Under the pieces are notes generated by a model. It did not search any database and had not been told where the DNA came from. It saw only the letters and a program-made list of their open reading frames with translations. Shown one piece after another: positions 6,573-11,905 of a stretch of 11,905 bases of DNA; the first letter of the stretch is position 1, and each line of letters starts with the position of its first letter. The position numbers were made by a program, and so were the translations under genes. The DNA comes from Calditrichota bacterium (GTDB lineage: Bacteria; Zhuqueibacterota; Zhuqueibacteria; Residuimicrobiales; Krinioviventaceae): NCBI GenBank assembly GCA_003818595.1, contig RPQV01000051.1, forward strand, positions 1 to 11,905, given 5' to 3'.

Positions 6573-8668
6573 TTGATTACCTCAGCATTCAACGTGATAG
6601 CCGGCAGCAGCAGAGTTGCGGTTGTGCCGGCCTGAAGCTGTGAACGAAACAGCAATTCTCCTCCATGATCCTTGACAATGGCATATGCGATGGATAGCCC
6701 AAGACCGGTGCCGCCGCTCTCCCGCCTGGTGGTGTAGAAAGGATCAATAATATGTTTCAATGCCTGATCATCCATTCCTTCACCACTGTCCGTCACAGTT
6801 AAACAGACTTTATCGGCCTCTTTATCATACACCGTTCGAATGGCAATGGCTTTGGGCGCAATCTTGAGTGCCTGGCATGCGTTGCTGATCAGATTTATTA
6901 AAACTTGTTCAAGTTTTTGAAAATTTCCCCGCACCACAGGAAGTGATTTCTGCAAGTCAAGGGTAAAAGTGTCTGTGGTTTTCTTGATCAAATTATTGAC
7001 AATCAGAACTGCCGTTTCGACAACATCATTCAGATTGATCTGGCTCTCCAAGATGCCTGTATCCTGTCGGGCATAGTCTTTGAGGCTGCTGACAATTTTC
7101 TGGATCCGTTGGGAACCCTTGCCGATGCCGGAGATGAGGTCTAAAATCTTTTCACGGGCTGATGAATAGGGCATCCCGGCAAGGACAAAATCGCCATTTT
7201 CGTTGTAGTAACGATCCAAAATCGGCAGGATGGCATGCCAAACTTTATCGATCATTTTATAGTTCAGCATGATAAAATTATTGGGATTATTGATTTCATG
7301 GGCGACGCCGCTGACCAGAATACCCAAAGTAGCCATTTTCTCCGCCTGCAATAATTGCTGCTGGTTCAACCGTTCCCGTTCTTCGGCCTCTTTAAGTTCG
7401 GTGATGTCGCTGATCAGCCCATCATAGGACATCACCTCTCCAGTTTCATCTTTCTGATGTACGATGGTACTCTTTACCCATCGCAGGGCGCCTTTCCGAT
7501 GCATAATTCGATGCTCAAATGGGGTTACGGTTTTTCCCAAGAGCGCGAGGCGGCTGTATTCACGCACATTATCCTGATCATCGGGATGTACCATCTCAAT
7601 CCACAAGTCCGGATTGATCGCAAAATCTTCCTGCGTGTATCCCGTGACAGCGAGGGACCCTTGTCCATGATAAGTGTGAATGGGTTGCCCGTTCTTTACC
7701 TTGACCGAATAAATGTAATCCGTCAAATGATGCAAAAGCTGGCTGTACCGCCGTTCACTTTCAATCACCTCATCGAGTATGCGCTTTTGTTCGGTAATAT
7801 CCGTATAGTGCTCGATCCGCCCACCGGTATAAAGACCACTGTAAATCGGCATGCTCCAATATTCGAGCCGACGTTCGATCAATCCCTCGAAATTACGGAT
7901 GGAGCATTCAAAACGCTCAACTGCGGATTGATCGGCATACGTTTTAAGAACACGACGACTGAATTCCCCGCTGTCTTCAAATAAGGCTGCTAAATGGGCC
8001 TCAACAAGCAGGTGAGCATCTTTTCCAATGACTTGCTCACGCTCAACGCCCAGATATTTCATATAGGCCTGATTGACCCAGACGATTTTCAAATCGGCAT
8101 CTAATATGGAAATTCCAACACGGCTGCTTTCCAATACATCATTGGTGAGGGAACGATATTTTTCCTCGCTTTCGAGCAGCTCGCGTTCGGACTCTTTCTG
8201 GGCCGTGATATCATTGATCAGGCCATTGTAAGCATATAATTCGCTTTCTTCATTGCGCAGCAGTACAATGGTATTGCGTACCCAGCGGATATTTCCATCG
8301 CGGTGAACGATACGATGTTCAAGCGCCTGAACGTCATAACCCCGCAATGCCTGGGATGATTGCAGCGTGACAGCCTCACGATCTGAATCATACACCATGC
8401 GATACCATAATTCAGGATCGCGGGCATAATCCTCAGAGGAATATCCCGTCACGGCAATACATCCCGGACCATGAATGGTTTCGACGGCTCTGCCATTGTC
8501 CACACGAACGGTGTAGATATAATCCGAGAGATAATTCACCAATTGACGGTAAATTTGGGTGATCTCTGAAAAATCTGCCGTGTTTTTTCGTGACAAGCGT
8601 CGGCGAAGCCTTTCAACCTCAGCCTGCAGCCGCTCGTTGTCCAGGCGATATTCTTCGATGGTTTTCAC
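6569..8668 (-). CDS. Soluble sensor histidine kinase with three PAS domains
   Basis: This 699-residue kinase has no membrane segment and should sense a cytoplasmic signal. Order: coiled coil (1-30), PAS/PAC 1 (about 43-157), PAS 2 (about 168-294), PAS/PAC 3 (about 310-425), dimerisation domain with H-box around VAHEINNPNNF (phospho-acceptor H457), and the ATPase domain with N-box NLISNA (592-597), G1 DSGEG (627-631), F-box DPFYTTR (642-648) and G2 GGTGLGL (652-658). PAS 1 and PAS 3 are about 50% identical over about 112 residues, a clear internal duplication; PAS 2 is different. The kinase probably phosphorylates the overlapping NtrC-type regulator. The start is GTG at 8668: an in-frame TAA lies three codons upstream and the next in-frame ATG is at residue 91, inside PAS 1. 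No Shine-Dalgarno sequence precedes the GTG. The gene follows the aldolase-like gene by 43 bp, so it is likely in the same transcript. Confidence 0.92.
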   Translation of the reverse strand: MKTIEEYRLDNERLQAEVERLRRRLSRKNTADFSEITQIYRQLVNYLSDYIYTVRVDNGRAVETIHGPGCIAVTGYSSEDYARDPELWYRMVYDSDREAVTLQSSQALRGYDVQALEHRIVHRDGNIRWVRNTIVLLRNEESELYAYNGLINDITAQKESERELLESEEKYRSLTNDVLESSRVGISILDADLKIVWVNQAYMKYLGVEREQVIGKDAHLLVEAHLAALFEDSGEFSRRVLKTYADQSAVERFECSIRNFEGLIERRLEYWSMPIYSGLYTGGRIEHYTDITEQKRILDEVIESERRYSQLLHHLTDYIYSVKVKNGQPIHTYHGQGSLAVTGYTQEDFAINPDLWIEMVHPDDQDNVREYSRLALLGKTVTPFEHRIMHRKGALRWVKSTIVHQKDETGEVMSYDGLISDITELKEAEERERLNQQQLLQAEKMATLGILVSGVAHEINNPNNFIMLNYKMIDKVWHAILPILDRYYNENGDFVLAGMPYSSAREKILDLISGIGKGSQRIQKIVSSLKDYARQDTGILESQINLNDVVETAVLIVNNLIKKTTDTFTLDLQKSLPVVRGNFQKLEQVLINLISNACQALKIAPKAIAIRTVYDKEADKVCLTVTDSGEGMDDQALKHIIDPFYTTRRESGGTGLGLSIAYAIVKDHGGELLFRSQLQAGTTATLLLPAITLNAEVIK

Positions 8669-8711
8669 GGAACGTTAGAATCCGAGTTGATGAAATTGAA
8701 GAAAATCGATT

Positions 8712-9626
8712 TCACCAAGTTCGTCCTTTCAGCAGCTTTTCCTTTTGATAGGGAGTCAATTGTTCGCCTTTGTCCAACAGCCACTGCTGAAAGTCCTTTT
8801 CAATCTCTTCGCTCCATTTTCGGTCAATTTCTCCCGGCGTGTACTTTTTCTCTCGCAACCGCTGATGACCAAACTGATCGCGCAACCTCACAATCTCGGA
8901 GGTTTCCACAACCTCCTGGACCAGATGAGCTGGGATAAAAATAATCCCTTCCTTTTTGCCAAGGACGATATCGCCCGGCATCACCGCCGCACGACCGATT
9001 CGAATCGGGACATTGATACCCATGAGCATGGTTTCTTTGAGATACGAGGGATCCCAACCGCGATTGAAAACCGGGAAATTGGGAATGGGAAGAACACCCT
9101 CTATATCCCGGGCGCCGCCATCGATCACGACGCCGGTGCCGCCGGATTTAACCCAGATCGAATTGGCCAGGTTGTCTCCCATAAATGTACCATCGACCAC
9201 TTTGCCCATTAAATCGACGACGATCACATCGCCATCGACAAGGGTATCAATAATCCATGAATTTTCCCCGCCGATTCGGCCTTCCTGTTTTCCCTGAGCG
9301 ACGATGACCGAATCGACATCAGGCCGTCGCGGATAAAAATTGGCGGTTACAGCGCGACCGATGAGCACCGGATCATCCACAGTCAACACCCACCCCCCCT
9401 CGAATTGGTTGATGAAACCATGCCGATTGCAGACCGCCCATGCCTCCTCGATGGAGACCTGTTTAAGCCGCTCAATGAGATCTTCGGAAACTCGAGGACG
9501 CCCGTCGGGAAACCGCTCACCTTTCCAGGACGGGGTGTATTTGATCACATCTTCTTTTGAGAATATGCCGACTTGGGCAAACAAATTCGTGATTGCCAGA
9601 AAAATCAGAATAATTATCCTGCGCAT
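8712..9626 (-). CDS. RraA-like aldolase-family protein with signal peptide
   Basis: This 304-residue protein starts with a Sec signal peptide (residues 1-17, probable cut NLFA|Q), so it should act in the periplasm. The core (about 60-245) is RraA-like, the fold of class II 4-hydroxy-4-methyl-2-oxoglutarate/4-carboxy-4-hydroxy-2-oxoadipate aldolases. Visible motifs are MGDN (149-152), GGTGVVIDGGARD (162-174, with the R173-D174 pair), FPVFNRG (184-190), and GRAAVMPGDIVLGKKEGIIFIP from 211. R173, D174 and K197 have the same spacing as Arg123, Asp124 and Lys147 of the aldolase from Pseudomonas putida as I remember it, which favours catalysis over the RNase E-binding role of true RraA. The charged C-terminal tail (about 245-304) is extra. 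Databases often mislabel this family as demethylmenaquinone methyltransferase. ATG 9626 has GAGGG about 9 bases upstream. Substrate: probably a 2-oxo acid made by the neighbouring dehydratase (inference). Confidence 0.85.
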   Translation of the reverse strand: MRRIIILIFLAITNLFAQVGIFSKEDVIKYTPSWKGERFPDGRPRVSEDLIERLKQVSIEEAWAVCNRHGFINQFEGGWVLTVDDPVLIGRAVTANFYPRRPDVDSVIVAQGKQEGRIGGENSWIIDTLVDGDVIVVDLMGKVVDGTFMGDNLANSIWVKSGGTGVVIDGGARDIEGVLPIPNFPVFNRGWDPSYLKETMLMGINVPIRIGRAAVMPGDIVLGKKEGIIFIPAHLVQEVVETSEIVRLRDQFGHQRLREKKYTPGEIDRKWSEEIEKDFQQWLLDKGEQLTPYQKEKLLKGRTW

Positions 9627-9690
9627 TTTAATTTTCCCTCATTTACATAATGATTCCAATATTTTTATCAAAGGCTCAGCCGATCCGTCT

Positions 9691-11064
9691 CTAACCGACG
9701 TTGATTGGCTTCTGGGATACTCCTTGACTCCAAGTACGATCCCAGGATCGCTCTTTGTTCCACTCTTCTGTCGGAGCAAAATAGCGTTCATCTTTTTTCA
9801 AATGCCGCTTTACTTCTTCCTCGACCAAGTCAACACCCAGACCCGGAGCATCAGGAACCAGCACATAGCCATTTTGAATGATCGGTTTGCTGACGCCGCT
9901 GACCAGATCGTCATACCATTCATCATCGACACTGTGATGTTCGCAAACCATAAAGTTTTCAGTTGCCGCAGCAGCGTGGACGGTGGCGAAAAGTGTGATC
10001 GGACTGCCGGCCATGTGCAGCGCCATGCCGATGCCATGTTCCATGGCCAGATCACCGATCTTCTTGGTTTCTAAAAGTCCACCGGCTGTGGCCGGATCCG
10101 GATGACAGATGGCTATGGCCTTTTGCTCAAACAGATCCATGAATCCTTCTTTGAGATAAATATCTTCGCCGGTGAGTATAGGGGTGTTGCATGATTGACG
10201 CAGCTTCACATATTGATCGGTGTACTGCCAGGGAATCATGTCCTCGTACCAGGCAAAATTGTATTTGTCGAGCGCCTGGGCAATTTTGATGCAGTCTTCC
10301 AGTGGGAAATGGCCGAAATGATCAACCGCCAGCGGCGTCTCCCAGCCGATAATGTCGCGCACAGTGGCAGCATATTGCTGAAATAACCCCAGGCCTTTTT
10401 CAGTAATGCGAATTCCGGTGAACGGATGCATCACCGTGGAGGTATCCACCATGCCCGAAGGAGCGCTCAAGGCACCCTCAATCCCTTTAAGCATACCGAT
10501 GCCGATGTCCATTTTGAGAAAGGTAAAACCGGCTTCAACGCGCGCCTTGAGACGCTTGCCCATTTCCTCGGCATTGTTCGAGGAGGGCGTATCGGCGTAA
10601 AGGCGTATTTTATCACGAAACTTTCCTCCCAACATTTGCCAGCAGGGCACACCCCAGGCCTTTCCCGCCAGATCCCACAAAGCCATTTCGATCGCCACTA
10701 CTCCACCCGCCTGGCGAGCATGCCCACCGAATTGCTTTATTTTGCGGAAGATCTTGTCGATATTGCAGGGATTCTCGCCCAGGATGCGGCTTTTCAGCAT
10801 CAAGGCAAAAGTCGGGCTGGCGCCGTCGCGAACCTCACCATAGCCGCAAATGCCCTGATTGGTATCGAGGCGAATGACGTAGCGTTTCCAGCCGTCCGGA
10901 CCCATGCGCACCATGCGCATATCCGTGATCTCCAATCGCGAAGGTTCTGAAGACCGTCTCACCCGGTCGGATACCGATTGAGCTTCAGTGCGAAAAGCCG
11001 GCAAGCCCACAGCGGCAGCGGCAGTGCTGAAACCCATTGATTGAAACCATTGTCTTCGGTTCAT
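9691..11064 (-). CDS. Enolase-superfamily acid-sugar dehydratase (mandelate racemase subgroup), Tat-like leader
   Basis: This 457-residue enzyme opens with a twin-arginine-type leader: NRRQWFQ, then a hydrophobic stretch with four alanines, ending near residue 29. Export in folded form is therefore likely. The N-terminal capping domain (about 43-150) and the C-terminal barrel follow. Metal ligands D248, E274 and E300 and the Asp-His dyad D323/H350 have spacings 26, 26, 23 and 27, identical to D195, E221, E247, D270 and H297 of mandelate racemase. K184-M-D186 stands where that enzyme has KxK. About 35 additional residues lie between this motif and D248, as in dehydratase branches. The expected reaction is loss of water from an aldonic or uronic acid to give a 2-keto-3-deoxy acid; the exact sugar is unknown. 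The ATG has GAGGAG about 8 bases upstream. It sits between a BASS carrier and an exported RraA-like protein. Confidence 0.88.
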   Translation of the reverse strand: MNRRQWFQSMGFSTAAAAVGLPAFRTEAQSVSDRVRRSSEPSRLEITDMRMVRMGPDGWKRYVIRLDTNQGICGYGEVRDGASPTFALMLKSRILGENPCNIDKIFRKIKQFGGHARQAGGVVAIEMALWDLAGKAWGVPCWQMLGGKFRDKIRLYADTPSSNNAEEMGKRLKARVEAGFTFLKMDIGIGMLKGIEGALSAPSGMVDTSTVMHPFTGIRITEKGLGLFQQYAATVRDIIGWETPLAVDHFGHFPLEDCIKIAQALDKYNFAWYEDMIPWQYTDQYVKLRQSCNTPILTGEDIYLKEGFMDLFEQKAIAICHPDPATAGGLLETKKIGDLAMEHGIGMALHMAGSPITLFATVHAAAATENFMVCEHHSVDDEWYDDLVSGVSKPIIQNGYVLVPDAPGLGVDLVEEEVKRHLKKDERYFAPTEEWNKERSWDRTWSQGVSQKPINVG

Positions 11065-11150
11065 AATGCTCTCCTCATTTTTTATAATTGACTCTTCACA
11101 TTGATTCTTTCAAGCCCCCGTGAATAGCTTCCATCGTCGTCGGCAGATCA

Positions 11151-11905
11151 TCACTGTTGCGGCCGAGGTTTTTTCCGCTGCCAGTAATTAGCCAGTATCG
11201 ATCCGGAAATATTCATCCACGGACCGAAAATCGCAGGCGCCAGCGCCGCTTTAGCGCTGTTCAGCACGGTCATGGCCAGTCCTGAAGCCATGCCGCCATT
11301 CTGCAATCCAACTTCGATGGCGACCGTTCGGCTGTCCCGCTCATCCAATTTTGCCGCCCGCGCCAGCCAAAATCCCAACAGATAGCCGGTGAGATTGTGC
11401 AGCATCGCCGCCAAAATGATGGCAAAGCCAATGGTCTTGAGCTGATCAGCTGATCTCGCCGTGATGATCGCGATGATTAAACAGATGCCTGCCATTGAGA
11501 CCAGCGGCAGAACACGATCCATCCAATTTGATACCTTTTTCAGCCGGATATTAATGATCAGTTTCGCAAGCACGGTGGCGCACAATAGTACCAAACCGAC
11601 GGTTAGACCGCTGCGGAGCGTCCCCCATACACCGAATGCAGACAACGGGATTAAAAGGGTGATTGCAGCACCGGCCAGACTGATCAGCATAACAGCAATC
11701 AACGCCGCGGGATTTTGGTAAACCTTTTTATGACCATACAATACGCGATTGGCGATTAATCCCACAACAATCGGCACCACAATCATATTCAAAATAGATA
11801 ACATCATGGATAAAAAATGTATCGGCACCAATTTACCCGCCAATACCTTCATATAAAAAGGTGTGACGACAGGTGAGGCGAGGGTTGAACACGCGGTCAT
11901 CGTGA
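11151..11905 (-). CDS. BASS family (bile acid:sodium symporter-like) carrier, N-terminus beyond the window
   Basis: The frame is open to the right edge, so only the last 250 or so residues of a protein usually 300-350 long are present; the ATG at 11900 is internal. The visible part starts in the conserved TACSTLASPVVTP segment, has about seven membrane segments, and carries EVGLQNGGMASGLA about 54 residues before the C-terminus. In this family the ExxxQN part contributes to the sodium site. The GG-containing crossover motif of the first half should lie just outside the window. Family members move bile acids, pyruvate and other 2-oxo acids, or ketopantoate with sodium. Here, 86 bp upstream of an acid-sugar dehydratase, uptake of an organic acid substrate or cleavage product such as pyruvate is likely (inference). 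It ends with a basic tail, QRKKPRPQQ. Confidence 0.88.
   Translation of the reverse strand, partial: TMTACSTLASPVVTPFYMKVLAGKLVPIHFLSMMLSILNMIVVPIVVGLIANRVLYGHKKVYQNPAALIAVMLISLAGAAITLLIPLSAFGVWGTLRSGLTVGLVLLCATVLAKLIINIRLKKVSNWMDRVLPLVSMAGICLIIAIITARSADQLKTIGFAIILAAMLHNLTGYLLGFWLARAAKLDERDSRTVAIEVGLQNGGMASGLAMTVLNSAKAALAPAIFGPWMNISGSILANYWQRKKPRPQQ

Noticed and set aside
7355..7984. Plus-strand open frame of 209 codons
   Set aside because: It is entirely antisense to the PAS region of the kinase and has no recognisable domain.
8712..9626. Demethylmenaquinone methyltransferase
   Set aside because: This is a historical misannotation of the RraA-like family; the sequence has no S-adenosylmethionine-binding motif and carries a signal peptide.
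9340..10074. Plus-strand open frame of 244 codons
   Set aside because: It runs antisense across the end of the dehydratase gene and the start of the aldolase-like gene, both with clear motifs, and its translation shows no recognisable domain.
9691..11064. True mandelate racemase
   Set aside because: The active-site layout is shared by the whole subgroup; KxD in place of KxK, the insertion and the sugar-acid-like context favour a dehydratase.
1..11905. CRISPR arrays, tRNA or rRNA genes, intact transposases
   Set aside because: I looked for regularly spaced repeats, cloverleaf-like segments and transposase motifs and found none.

Overview
The window reads as a stretch of a Gram-negative-type bacterial chromosome with moderate GC (roughly 45-50% by eye). 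All eleven genes I accept lie on the minus strand; the plus strand carries only antisense shadow ORFs. Sec, lipoprotein and Tat-like signal peptides, a DUF4397 lipoprotein, an ECF sigma/anti-sigma unit with a DUF4097 protein and a sigma-54 response regulator together suggest a diderm of the FCB/Calditrichota-KSB1 kind or a similar environmental lineage. That placement is only an impression from gene content; there is no rRNA or ribosomal protein gene to test it.

Reading along transcription (right to left), positions 11905-5145 form one probable operon: a BASS-family (bile acid:sodium symporter-like) carrier cut by the window edge, an enolase-superfamily acid-sugar dehydratase with a Tat-like leader, an RraA-like aldolase-family protein with a Sec signal peptide, a soluble three-PAS histidine kinase, and an NtrC-type response regulator overlapping the kinase by 4 bp (ATGA). 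The gaps are 86, 64 and 43 bp, then the overlap. My inference is an acid-sugar (or related 2-oxo acid) catabolic unit whose two enzymes act outside the cytoplasm, whose carrier brings in the product, and whose two-component system senses something in the cytoplasm. This is the most interesting part of the window.

Positions 4737-5144 hold no gene. They contain a cluster of inverted and direct repeats (possibly decayed insertion-sequence ends) and a weak terminator candidate for the regulator operon. Next come a small secreted helical-repeat protein (4329-4736), followed by a GC-rich perfect palindrome and a good rho-independent terminator, and a lipoprotein with two DUF4397 repeats (3384-4076), followed by a strong bidirectional terminator.

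Positions 3191-1 hold a SLC13/ArsB-like membrane transporter and then a tight unit: an ECF sigma factor, a membrane anti-sigma factor with a zinc-binding head and a HEAT-like extracytoplasmic tail, and a DUF4097 protein whose start overlaps the anti-sigma stop by 4 bp and which runs off the left edge. The transporter lies 100 bp upstream of the sigma gene and may or may not be co-transcribed with it.
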